From: CALCKU01 sp964654665 | GTDB taxonomy: Bacteria > Pseudomonadota > Alphaproteobacteria > Caulobacterales > Maricaulaceae | Reading direction: 5' to 3' | Assembly (NCBI GenBank): GCA_964654665.1 | Contig: CAZZKV010000001.1 | Coordinates: forward strand, 62,001 to 126,000 | DNA length: 64,000 nucleotides | Part shown: piece by piece, positions 24,295 to 32,601 of the stretch | Layout of the letters: each line of letters begins with the position of its first letter | Position numbering within the stretch: the stretch's first letter is position 1 | Notes under the pieces: model-generated | The model's input: only the letters and a program-made list of their open reading frames with translations | Told to the model about the DNA's origin: nothing | Databases searched by the model: none | Translations under genes and position numbers: made by a program

Positions 24295-24326
24295 AGTGAA
24301 CTCCAGAGTGTTTTAGTCTTATATAT

Positions 24327-24375
24327 CATCATTATACAATATCAACAATTATATATTGATTTATGTATAATGATG
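24327..24375. promoter_or_regulatory. AT-rich operator between prx and yeeE (probable BigR site)
   Basis: CATCATTATACA (24327-24338) and TGTATAATGATG (24364-24375) form a perfect 12-bp inverted repeat. Between them lies a second pair, CAATAT/ATATTG. BigR operators are AT-rich palindromes that cover the promoter. The site lies in the middle of the 190-bp gap between divergent units, so one repressor could silence both. Confidence 0.65.
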
Positions 24376-24484
24376 TGTAAGAAGAGATTTATATGAAATA
24401 AGCCCGGTTATAGTTGGTGTCTTTCTTGCCCTTAAAGAGGGATGGTTTTCGATTGTTGAAAGGGCGGGGTTTAAAGGGTTAAAT

Positions 24485-24910
24485 ATGGAAAATTTTACAC
24501 CGGTTTCGGCGTTGATCGGCGGCGCCTTCATAGGGCTTTCAGCTGTTTGGTTGATGGCTTCGGCCGGACGTATTGCAGGTGTGAGTGGTATTTTGGGCGG
24601 GACTGTATCAGCGGGATCAAATGATCGGTTGTGGCGGTGGACATTTTTGGCCGGATTACTAATAGGACCTTTATGCGTGGGATTTATAAAGCCTGATTTA
24701 TTGAACGTGACATTCCCTATTACAGGGGCTTGGCTTATTGCTGGCGGTATCTGCGTTGGTATTGGAACGCAGCTTGGTAATGGATGCACCAGTGGTCATG
24801 GGGTTTGCGGAAATGCGCGATTATCGATACGATCAATTTTGGCCACATTAACGTTCATGGCTACCGGTATTATAACAGTTTTTATTGTCCATCAGGGTGT
24901 CGGAGTTTAA
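24485..24910 (+). CDS. YeeE/YedE family sulfur transport protein, first subunit
   Basis: 141 residues and four membrane helices. The conserved GTQLGNGCTSGHGVCGNARLS carries the Cys pair that conducts thiosulfate or sulfide-like species in YeeE proteins. AAAGGG lies 7 bp upstream. It is followed after 1 bp by a second half-size YeeE protein; together they equal one full-length YeeE. It is divergent from the persulfide operon. Confidence 0.9.
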   Translation: MENFTPVSALIGGAFIGLSAVWLMASAGRIAGVSGILGGTVSAGSNDRLWRWTFLAGLLIGPLCVGFIKPDLLNVTFPITGAWLIAGGICVGIGTQLGNGCTSGHGVCGNARLSIRSILATLTFMATGIITVFIVHQGVGV

Positions 24911-24911
24911 C

Positions 24912-25328
24912 ATGAAATTACCTCTTTCGACATTTTTTGCCGGGCTTTTGTTTGGAATTGGCCTCACGATTTCACAAATGGTTAACCCCGCTAAAATTGT
25001 TTCCTTTCTGGATATAACCGGGAATTGGGATCCCAGTTTGGCCTTTGTCATGGGCGGAGCGCTTTTTGTAACATTCTTGGGTTATAAATTTGTCCTCAAA
25101 GCTACGCAGCCTCTATTTGCGGATAGTTTCCGATTGCCAACACGTAAGGATATTGATCCACCCCTGATTATGGGAGCGGGCTTATTTGGTATAGGGTGGG
25201 GGCTGTCGGGTTTATGTCCGGGGCCAGCGATTTCTAGCCTGAGTTTTGCAGGGTATAATGGGATGGTTTTTATTACATCGATGATCGGATCAATTATTGT
25301 GTTTCGGGTTATACAGAGGCGCTTTTAA
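24912..25328 (+). CDS. YeeE/YedE family sulfur transport protein, second subunit
   Basis: 138 residues from ATG 24912. It has the second YeeE/DUF6691 half: FFAGLLFGIGLTISQMVNPAKIVSFLDITGNWDPSLAFVMGGAL and the Cys-bearing GWGLSGLCPGPAISSL. The upstream in-frame extension overlaps the previous gene and is not used. This pair is standard beside BigR genes and presumably moves reduced sulfur compounds across the inner membrane. Confidence 0.9.
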   Translation: MKLPLSTFFAGLLFGIGLTISQMVNPAKIVSFLDITGNWDPSLAFVMGGALFVTFLGYKFVLKATQPLFADSFRLPTRKDIDPPLIMGAGLFGIGWGLSGLCPGPAISSLSFAGYNGMVFITSMIGSIIVFRVIQRRF

Positions 25329-25361
25329 TGGGTGGGTTTTGGCCGAATGGGATATTGATAC

Positions 25362-26330
25362 TCAGGTGATAGCATCCAGATATAATCCTGCAGCTCCGAT
25401 TAAGGGGGCAATAGGGTCGCTGAGTAAAGTGATCGGGATATCGGTCATGTAATTTGACATAACCCCGCGGTTTGAAAACCGTTTTAGGGCCGTGGGGTGA
25501 GTAATAAATTCAACCATTCGTTCGCTCACAGTCCCCGCCAAAACAATGCCGCCTCGCGCGCCCAGAATAAGCGCCATATCGCCGATTGCGCCCATGATGG
25601 CTGCGCTACGCATGTTGCAAAGCTCAAGACAGACCGGATCGCCTGCATTTGCTAATTGTCGAATATCTTCGGGTTTTTGTTGTGTATAGGTTTGGCCGTG
25701 ACGTGTGCATATTGCACGGTGTAACGTATTCATGCCTTGGCCAGAACTGATAAGTTCTAGGGATATAAAATCGTGATCTTTTTCAAGAATAGCACAAATT
25801 TCACGTTCCTCCGAGGTTTGCGGAGCATAGGCGATATGACCACCTTCGCTTCCAAATACGGCCCAGCGTCCAGCATATTGACTTAATTTGGCCACGCCAA
25901 ACCCAGTACCGGCGCCAGCGACCAATATAGGTTCGCCGCTTTGGGCGGTTCCGGCTTTAATGGGCTGTAAGTCCTCTTTTGATAATTCTGGAACTGATCG
26001 GGCCATAGCGCTAAAATCATTAAATAACCGCACAGATTGAAAGCCAAATTGTTTGGCTAGGCTTTGTTCTGAAAAGGCCCAAGGGCGGTTCGTCAATTGT
26101 ACTTTACGGTTGGAAATAGGGCCGGCAATCGCAATAGAAGCCCGTTTAGGTTTATAGGCCGTTTGCGTAAAAAATTGGGAAATGGCCTCTTCAAGGCTAT
26201 CCACATCATCACCGCGTATTTTGAAAAATTGTTCGATATTAATATGCCCAGACGTCTTTCGGGACGCAAGTCCAAGGCGCACATTTGTTCCGCCGACATC
26301 ACCGACTAATATGTAATCATCTGGCTGCAT
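25362..26330 (-). CDS. glk: Glucokinase
   Basis: 322 residues of the PF02685 Glk family: GDVGGTNVRLGLA (phosphate loop), SIAIAGPISNRKVQLTNRPW, RLFNDFSAMA with the catalytic Asp, VAGAGTGFGVAKL, SEGGHIAYAP and GARGGIVLAGTVSERM. It phosphorylates glucose to glucose 6-phosphate. Monocistronic, convergent with the yedE gene, followed upstream by 241 bp without a credible gene before the Lrp gene. Confidence 0.92.
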   Translation of the reverse strand: MQPDDYILVGDVGGTNVRLGLASRKTSGHINIEQFFKIRGDDVDSLEEAISQFFTQTAYKPKRASIAIAGPISNRKVQLTNRPWAFSEQSLAKQFGFQSVRLFNDFSAMARSVPELSKEDLQPIKAGTAQSGEPILVAGAGTGFGVAKLSQYAGRWAVFGSEGGHIAYAPQTSEEREICAILEKDHDFISLELISSGQGMNTLHRAICTRHGQTYTQQKPEDIRQLANAGDPVCLELCNMRSAAIMGAIGDMALILGARGGIVLAGTVSERMVEFITHPTALKRFSNRGVMSNYMTDIPITLLSDPIAPLIGAAGLYLDAIT

Positions 26331-26571
26331 ATGTTTATAATCTTGTCTTATGAACGCGTAATGGATGTTTGGCTAGTGGACGCAGGTTATGAAAATCAGG
26401 GGCGATAATGTGACCCAAAAACCGCTTTAACGCGGTGTAATGTGTTGATTCTCTATAAGCCATACGGGACATCCATTGCGTAATTTCTGTAATATATTGA
26501 TAAATAGACAGCGCTGTCAAATTTAATCCTAATCTCTATGGCCATAGTGATAAATCTTAGTCAAAGAGCGG

Positions 26572-27003
26572 TTATCGTTTTAGCCGTGTTGATAATATAA
26601 CCGAACTGACTGTACGCTCTACGCCATCAATCGCGATAAGTTTGTCCAAAAGCTCATCCATATCTGTGACAGTTGGGGCGGCGATTTCAACGATTAAATC
26701 ATAGGGGCCTGATACGGAATAAATCGACCTAATGCCGGTAAAAAGACGCATATGCCGGATAATTTCAGCGGTCATGCGGGGGCTGACTGTTACCATGACA
26801 TGGGCTTTGATTTCTTGATCTAAATAATGCGAGGATAGCTGTATGGTATAACCCGCAATAACACCGTGCTCTTCAAGACGTTCGAGCCGTTTTTGCACGG
26901 TTGACCGTGAGACGCCCAATATTTTAGCCAATTCCGTCGTGCTGGCCCGTGCGTTACCCCGCAAAACATCGAGGAGTTGTTGGTCTTTAAACGTAATACG
27001 CAT
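26572..27003 (-). CDS. Lrp/AsnC family transcriptional regulator
   Basis: 143 residues. The N-terminal helix-turn-helix is DQQLLDVLRGNARASTTELAKILGVSRSTVQKRLERLEEHGVIAGYTIQL, and the C-terminal RAM ligand domain is VMVTVSPRMTAEIIRHMRLFTGIRSIYSVSGPYDLIVEIAAPTVTDMDELLDKL. Family members sense amino acids. It is divergent from the astA-E1-AT-gcdH operon with a 136-bp AT-rich region between them, so it most likely controls that operon. Confidence 0.92.
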   Translation of the reverse strand: MRITFKDQQLLDVLRGNARASTTELAKILGVSRSTVQKRLERLEEHGVIAGYTIQLSSHYLDQEIKAHVMVTVSPRMTAEIIRHMRLFTGIRSIYSVSGPYDLIVEIAAPTVTDMDELLDKLIAIDGVERTVSSVILSTRLKR

Positions 27004-27139
27004 ATATTTTATCTATTTGTTTAAGTAGTTTATCAAATTGTATGATTTATACCATGAAATAGTGCATTTATAACCTTCAAAATGTCTAAAACATGAATAA
27101 GTTTATATGGATAAACCGTTGATTGGGTAACACGCAATA

Positions 27140-28189
27140 ATGACTAGACTTTCAAATGATTACCTGATTCGCCCAGCCCGGATGCACGATGCCGAGCCAT
27201 TGCTAGCACTTGTTGCGCAATCGGCCGGCGGGTTATCAAGTTTGCAGCCTCGTCTTGATTTCCTTACGGATTATATAGCGGTATCGATTGACAGTTTTGC
27301 AAAAATACTTCCGCCTGATGCTCCGCATAAATATTTACTGACATTGCATGATTTACAGCATGATAAATTGATTGGTTGTGCCGCAGTGAAGACCAATATC
27401 GGAACAAAACAACCCTTTGTAAATTTCGATATTGCAGGGGATGGTGATGAACAGGTTTTGCGCGCAAGCCACCGCTTTACAGGATGTACCGAGGTCGGAT
27501 CTCTTTTTTTAGATTTAGCCTATCGTGACAGCGGCCTTGGCGGGTATCTTGCCCGGTCTCGATATTTGCTTATAGCGGCAGAGCCGTGGCGGTTCGGGGA
27601 GACCATTATTGCGGAGCTGCGCGGAGATTGTGGGGCACATGGTAGCCCACTTTATGATTATCTTTTTGCAGATAAGTTGGAAAAAAGTTTTCTCCAAGCT
27701 GATGCCGAATATTTTGACCGTAATCCCGATACAATTGGTGATATTGTCCCGTTGCAAGATATTGCGGTTTCTAATCTTCCGCTCGATGTCGTTGCCTCTC
27801 TCGGTCAACCGCATCGATCAGGTTTGGCAGCGATGCGCCTATTACAATCCGAAGGGTTTTTATTTTCCGGTACAATAGACTTGTTTGACGGCGGGCCGAT
27901 TATGGCGGCGCGATGTGGTGCGATACGGACTATAATGAACAGCCAAGAGCTGTCTCTTTCGGCTTCGCCAAGTGCAGCTTGCGGGCCAATAGGGCTTGTT
28001 GCTACTGGCGGTGTTTCTGACTTTCGAGCTGTTTTGACCTCTATTGATATTCAAAAAGATCAGGTGTTTTTACGGCCCGATGCTCTGCACGCTTTGCAAT
28101 CTCCGCTCGGTACACAGGTACGGACATGGATAAATATATCCCGCCCCATACAGAAAACTTCGATTGCCGCTATCCGCGCAACAGCTTAG
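27140..28189 (+). CDS. Arginine N-succinyltransferase-like acyltransferase (AstA family)
   Basis: 349 residues. It matches AstA through LIRPARMHDAEPLLALVAQSAGGLSSL at the N-terminus, SLFLDLAYRDSGLGGYLARSRYLLIAAEPWRFGETIIAELRG in the acyl-CoA-binding part, and SGTIDLFDGGPIMAARCGAIRTI. In the AST pathway this enzyme succinylates arginine, but no astB/C/D/E lies here. It heads an operon with a 2-oxoacid dehydrogenase E1, a FabD-like protein and GcdH, so the acyl donor or acceptor may differ. Confidence 0.85.
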   Translation: MTRLSNDYLIRPARMHDAEPLLALVAQSAGGLSSLQPRLDFLTDYIAVSIDSFAKILPPDAPHKYLLTLHDLQHDKLIGCAAVKTNIGTKQPFVNFDIAGDGDEQVLRASHRFTGCTEVGSLFLDLAYRDSGLGGYLARSRYLLIAAEPWRFGETIIAELRGDCGAHGSPLYDYLFADKLEKSFLQADAEYFDRNPDTIGDIVPLQDIAVSNLPLDVVASLGQPHRSGLAAMRLLQSEGFLFSGTIDLFDGGPIMAARCGAIRTIMNSQELSLSASPSAACGPIGLVATGGVSDFRAVLTSIDIQKDQVFLRPDALHALQSPLGTQVRTWINISRPIQKTSIAAIRATA

Positions 28190-28198
28190 GTCATTGCC

Positions 28199-30331
28199 AT
28201 GTTTAACCGCGCTGCAGCGATTGATAAGGCCTTTATTACGGCTCTTGAAACGGAGACGCTCCCACCTATAGCTGCGGGGCCTAATCTTGAACCTTGCGAA
28301 CTCGCAGATATTTTTGATACGCAAAACATGAACCGTCATCTGGATTTCATGGCCCGACGCACCAAAGGGCAAACGTTTTATACAATCGGCAGTTCGGGTC
28401 ATGAAGGCTTGGCTGCGCTGGCCCTTGCTAGCCGACCAACGGATATGGCTTTCTTGCATTATAGAGATGCTGCCTTTTGTATTCAGCGGCGTAAAGCTGT
28501 CGAAGGGTCAACACCACTTTGGGATATGTGCTTGTCATTTACAGCCAGCCGGGACGATCCGGTATCGGGCGGGCGGCATAAGGTTTTGGGCGGACATGAC
28601 ATCATGGCGCCGCCGCAAACCAGCACCATTGCTTCCCATCTGCCTAAAGCCGTCGGGGCGGCCCATGCTTTATGTCTGGGGCAATCAACATTGCCAGAAG
28701 ATAGCGTTATTCTCTGTTCCTTCGGAGATGCCTCTTCTAACCATTCTACCGCGCAGGGAGCCATTAATGCAGCGGCTTGGGCAGCCTATCAAGGCTCGCC
28801 TCTCCCGCTTGTGTTGATTTGCGAGGATAATAATATTGGCATATCTGTACGCACGCCAGCCGGCTGGATTGAAGCGAATTATAAAAACCGTCCGGGGCTA
28901 CATTATATTGCCTGTGATGGTACTGACATCAGCGATGCGCTACGGGGTTGCCGGGCGGCTGTTGAGTTTGCGCGCCGCCGCCGCCGCCCTGTTTTTCTAC
29001 ATTTTAAAACCGTTCGGCTCATGGGCCATGCCGGAGCGGATATTGAAGCCAAATATACACCTATAAAAGATGTACACAGAGCCGAGGCCCAGGACCCTTT
29101 ACTTAAAACGGCCGCGCATATGATTGCTCAGAAGATAATGAAACCTGATGAGCTATTAACCGCTTATGAGACAATGCGGACCCGTGTGGACAGAACGGCC
29201 CGGCAAGCTTTTGAAAGAGCTAAGCTTGAAACGGCAGAGCAAGTTATGGCTCCGATAGTGAGTTCTGAGCGCATAAACGGACCCGTTATGCCGGATAAAA
29301 TAGCGCTTGAAAAATTGGGGTGCCAAGATGACGGGCGGGCGCTTCCTTTAAATAAAATGATCAATAAAACCCTGTCAGAAATTATGTTGCGATATGAAAA
29401 TGCATTAATATTGGGCGAAGATGTTGCACGAAAAGGCGGTGTTTACGGCGTGACCATGGATTTGCTCAAACATTTTGGGCCGCGCCGTGTGCAAGATACA
29501 TTGCTAGATGAACAAACAATATTGGGATTAGCCATTGGGGCCGCGCAGACAGGATATTTACCGATCCCTGAAATTCAATTTCTTGCATATTTGCATAATG
29601 CGGAAGACCAGATCAGAGGCGAAGCGGCGACATTACCTTTCTTTTCAAAGGGTCAATTTGCCAATCCGATGGTTATTCGTATTGCGGGACTTGCCTATCA
29701 ACGCGGGTTTGGTGGGCATTTTCATAATGATAATTCTATTGCCGTATTGCGCGATATTCCGGGTCTTATTTTAGCCTGTCCATCGCATGCTGATGATGCT
29801 CGGCTTATGTTGCGTGAAGCGGTTCGCCTGGCCCATGACGAACGACGGGTTGTAGTTTTTCTTGAGCCTATTGCTCTTTACGGAACATTGGATTTGCACA
29901 ATGAGGATAAGGCTTGGGCTGGCCTATATAAGCCTCCACAAAGTGATAAAGCGGTAGCTTATGGTGATATAGGACAACATGGGGAAGGAACCAAATTAGC
30001 CATTTTAACCTATGGTAATGGGTATTACCTCTCGCGAAAAGCCGTGAGTAATCCTGACATAAGGATTATTGATATTCGCTGGCTTGTCCCGTTGCCGATG
30101 AAGGCTATTTTCAAATCTGTTAAAGATTGTGCCAATATCCTTATTGTGGATGAGTGCCGCGAAACGGGCAGCCTATCCGAAGAATTAATGAGCCGATTAG
30201 CCGAGGGCGGTATAACGGTGCCAATCAAACGGGTTACGGCGCGCGATAGTTTTATCCCGCTTGGTAATGCCGCTTATACTGTACTGCCCAGCGAAGATGA
30301 TATTCGGGCCGCTGTAAAGGCTTTGCTATGA
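28199..30331 (+). CDS. Fused alpha-beta E1 component of a branched-chain-type 2-oxoacid dehydrogenase
   Basis: 710 residues. The first half (1 to about 350) is the E1 alpha fold with the thiamine-diphosphate motif GDASSN...EDNN near 180-215. The second half (from about 385) is the E1 beta fold (MLRYENALILGEDVARKGGVYGVT...DTLLDEQTILGLAIGAAQTG, ending RVTARDSFIPLG). Fused E1 forms are known. No E2 or E3 gene is near, so it must use a lipoyl partner from elsewhere or act as a free decarboxylase. It starts 9 bp after the astA-like gene and overlaps the next by ATGA. Confidence 0.88.
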   Translation: MFNRAAAIDKAFITALETETLPPIAAGPNLEPCELADIFDTQNMNRHLDFMARRTKGQTFYTIGSSGHEGLAALALASRPTDMAFLHYRDAAFCIQRRKAVEGSTPLWDMCLSFTASRDDPVSGGRHKVLGGHDIMAPPQTSTIASHLPKAVGAAHALCLGQSTLPEDSVILCSFGDASSNHSTAQGAINAAAWAAYQGSPLPLVLICEDNNIGISVRTPAGWIEANYKNRPGLHYIACDGTDISDALRGCRAAVEFARRRRRPVFLHFKTVRLMGHAGADIEAKYTPIKDVHRAEAQDPLLKTAAHMIAQKIMKPDELLTAYETMRTRVDRTARQAFERAKLETAEQVMAPIVSSERINGPVMPDKIALEKLGCQDDGRALPLNKMINKTLSEIMLRYENALILGEDVARKGGVYGVTMDLLKHFGPRRVQDTLLDEQTILGLAIGAAQTGYLPIPEIQFLAYLHNAEDQIRGEAATLPFFSKGQFANPMVIRIAGLAYQRGFGGHFHNDNSIAVLRDIPGLILACPSHADDARLMLREAVRLAHDERRVVVFLEPIALYGTLDLHNEDKAWAGLYKPPQSDKAVAYGDIGQHGEGTKLAILTYGNGYYLSRKAVSNPDIRIIDIRWLVPLPMKAIFKSVKDCANILIVDECRETGSLSEELMSRLAEGGITVPIKRVTARDSFIPLGNAAYTVLPSEDDIRAAVKALL

Positions 30332-31347
30332 CCCGCCGGACAGCTTTTATTATATGTCCGGGGCGCGGTACTTATAATACGGCTGAATTGGGCTATCTTG
30401 ACCACTATCACCGTGATAAATCTGATTTCATCTCTTTAATAGACGACATTCGCGTAGATGCGGGGCAAACGCCAATTTCTGAAATTGATGGAATGGACAG
30501 CTTTAAACCCTCTGTGCATGGGCGCGGTGATAATGCCTCGCTTTTGATTTATGCCTGTGCATTAGCTGATTTTCAATCCATTGACAGGGCCGCATATGAC
30601 ATCATTGGCGTGACAGGAAACTCGATGGGGTGGTATCTCTCGCTTGCTATTGGCGGAGCTTTGTCATTGAAAAATGGAGCCAAATTGGTCAACACAATGG
30701 GCCAAATTATGACAGATAATAGCACTGGCGGACAGGTGGTTTATTCTTTGGTTGATGATGATTGGCAAGCCGATAGAAATAAGCAACAGGCCGTCAACAC
30801 GCTGTTAAAGGAAAACCTCAACCTATCTATGTCTATATATCTTGGCGGTATGGCGATAATAGCCGGTGACGATGCTGGTGTTAAAACGGCATTGTCTACC
30901 TTGCCTGGAGATGGACGATTTCCCTTTCACATAAGAGGACATTCAGCTTTTCATAGTGGCCATTTGGATCATTGTGTTCCTTTGGCCCGTACAGCGCTGG
31001 CTGCCGATATGTTTACATCTCCCTCGATACCTATGATTGACGGGGTGGGTAATATTTGGGCGCCCTATAGCACCAACGCCTCTGCACTTTATGATTACAC
31101 ATTAGGGCGGCAGATCAACGAGACGTATAATTTTTCCAAAGCGGTTGAGGTCGCTGTCAAAGAATTTGCGCCAGATGTCTTTATTGTACTGGGGCCGGGT
31201 GCAACAATGGGCGCACCTGTCGCCCAGTCATTAATTGCCCAAAACTGGCAAGGTGTGAGTTCTAAAACCGCCTTTAAAACCCGACAATCTGAAAATCCGA
31301 TTATTCTATCTATGGGTATACCGGAGCAGCGTAAAACGCTAATTTAA
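30328..31347 (+). CDS. FabD-like (malonyl-CoA:ACP) acyltransferase
   Basis: 339 residues. The nucleophile motif is GNSMG at 97-101 (family GHSxG, His replaced by Asn), and the catalytic His is probably H209 in HSAFHSGHLD (family GAFHSPLM). The end AGATMG/VFIVLGPGATMGAPVAQSL matches the C-terminus of acyl carrier protein transacylases. Acyl specificity is unknown. It overlaps the E1 gene by 4 bp and lies 16 bp before gcdH. It is not next to other fatty-acid synthesis genes. Confidence 0.8.
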   Translation: MTRRTAFIICPGRGTYNTAELGYLDHYHRDKSDFISLIDDIRVDAGQTPISEIDGMDSFKPSVHGRGDNASLLIYACALADFQSIDRAAYDIIGVTGNSMGWYLSLAIGGALSLKNGAKLVNTMGQIMTDNSTGGQVVYSLVDDDWQADRNKQQAVNTLLKENLNLSMSIYLGGMAIIAGDDAGVKTALSTLPGDGRFPFHIRGHSAFHSGHLDHCVPLARTALAADMFTSPSIPMIDGVGNIWAPYSTNASALYDYTLGRQINETYNFSKAVEVAVKEFAPDVFIVLGPGATMGAPVAQSLIAQNWQGVSSKTAFKTRQSENPIILSMGIPEQRKTLI

Positions 31348-31363
31348 TCACTAGGAGGGCCAT

Positions 31364-32560
31364 ATGGCTGCGCATGAAAAAAATGATGAAAAATTATTGC
31401 ACCGCTGGGATGATCCTTTGTTTCTGGAAGAGCAATTGAGCGACGATGAACGGATGATCCGGGATATGGCGCGAGCCTATTGCACCGATAAGCTTATGCC
31501 GCGTGTAATTTCGGCGAATCGCGAAGAACGGTTTGACCGTGATGTATTTACGGAAATGGGCGCGCTGGGTATGCTTGGCGCTATGGTTGATGAGGCTTAT
31601 GGGGGTATCGGGGCGTCTCATGTTGTTTATGGTCTTGTCGCGCGAGAAGTCGAACGGGTGGATAGCGGATATCGGTCTATGATGTCTGTGCAATCTTCAC
31701 TGGTAATGTATCCGATTGAGGCCTTTGGCTCGGAAGCTCAAAAACAAAAATACCTGCCTAAACTGGCATCCGGTGAACATATTGGCTGTTTTGGCCTTAC
31801 AGAAACAGATGGGGGGTCAGACCCCGGCGCAATGCGTAGCCAAGCGGCTGCCGCGCCCGGCGGCTATGTGCTCAAGGGTGCTAAAATGTGGATTACCAAT
31901 GCGCCAGTGGCTGATATAGCAGTGGTCTGGGCCAAGCTGGACGGCGTTATACGGGGCTTTATTCTCGAACGCGGGATGCAGGGGTTTACGGCACCGGAGA
32001 TCAAAGGAAAACAAAGTTTGCGGGCATCTATTACGGGCGAGCTGGTTTTCGATGATGTCTTTGTGCCCGAAGATAATATCTTGCCGCATGTCAAAGGCCT
32101 GCGGGGGCCTTTTTCCTGCCTTAACAAGGCCCGTTACGGCATAAGCTGGGGTGCGATGGGGGCGGCTGAATTTTGCTGGCATGCGGCGCGCGATTACGCT
32201 CTGGATCGTATAGTTTTTGGTAAGCCCATTGCGGCCACACAATTAGTACAGAAAAAGCTGGCTGATATGCAGACAGAAATAACGCTGGGTTTGCAAGGAG
32301 CACTAGCGCTGGGACGGGCTCTTGATAATGGGGCTTATAGTCCTGAGTCGATCTCGCTTATGAAACGCAATAATTGCGGTAAAGCCTTAGCCATTGCGCG
32401 AGAGGCGCGCGACATTCACGGGGGTAACGGGATTAGCGAAGATTACCATGTTTTGCGTCATGCCATGAATTTGGAAACGGTTAATACCTATGAAGGTACC
32501 CATGATATTCATGCTTTGATTCTAGGCCGGGCGCAGACAGGGCATCAGGCTTTTTTCTAA
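31364..32560 (+). CDS. gcdH: Glutaryl-CoA dehydrogenase
   Basis: 398 residues of the acyl-CoA dehydrogenase fold, with GCFGLTETDGGSDPGAM and KMWITNAPVADIAVVWAK (flavin-binding), the Arg for the glutaryl carboxylate region, and the C-terminal HGGNGISEDYHVLRHAMNLETVNTYEGTHDIHALILGRAQTG with the catalytic Glu. The last segment is diagnostic for GcdH. It converts glutaryl-CoA to crotonyl-CoA in lysine and tryptophan breakdown. AGGAGG is 6 bp upstream. Confidence 0.93.
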   Translation: MAAHEKNDEKLLHRWDDPLFLEEQLSDDERMIRDMARAYCTDKLMPRVISANREERFDRDVFTEMGALGMLGAMVDEAYGGIGASHVVYGLVAREVERVDSGYRSMMSVQSSLVMYPIEAFGSEAQKQKYLPKLASGEHIGCFGLTETDGGSDPGAMRSQAAAAPGGYVLKGAKMWITNAPVADIAVVWAKLDGVIRGFILERGMQGFTAPEIKGKQSLRASITGELVFDDVFVPEDNILPHVKGLRGPFSCLNKARYGISWGAMGAAEFCWHAARDYALDRIVFGKPIAATQLVQKKLADMQTEITLGLQGALALGRALDNGAYSPESISLMKRNNCGKALAIAREARDIHGGNGISEDYHVLRHAMNLETVNTYEGTHDIHALILGRAQTGHQAFF

Positions 32561-32601
32561 CATAATCTTTTTGCCTGTAGATTTTTATAGGCCTGCAATA
32601 T

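Noticed and set aside
26335..26520. 61-aa frame on - strand between glk and the Lrp gene
   Set aside because: No ribosome-binding site, no recognisable features; gap treated as non-coding.
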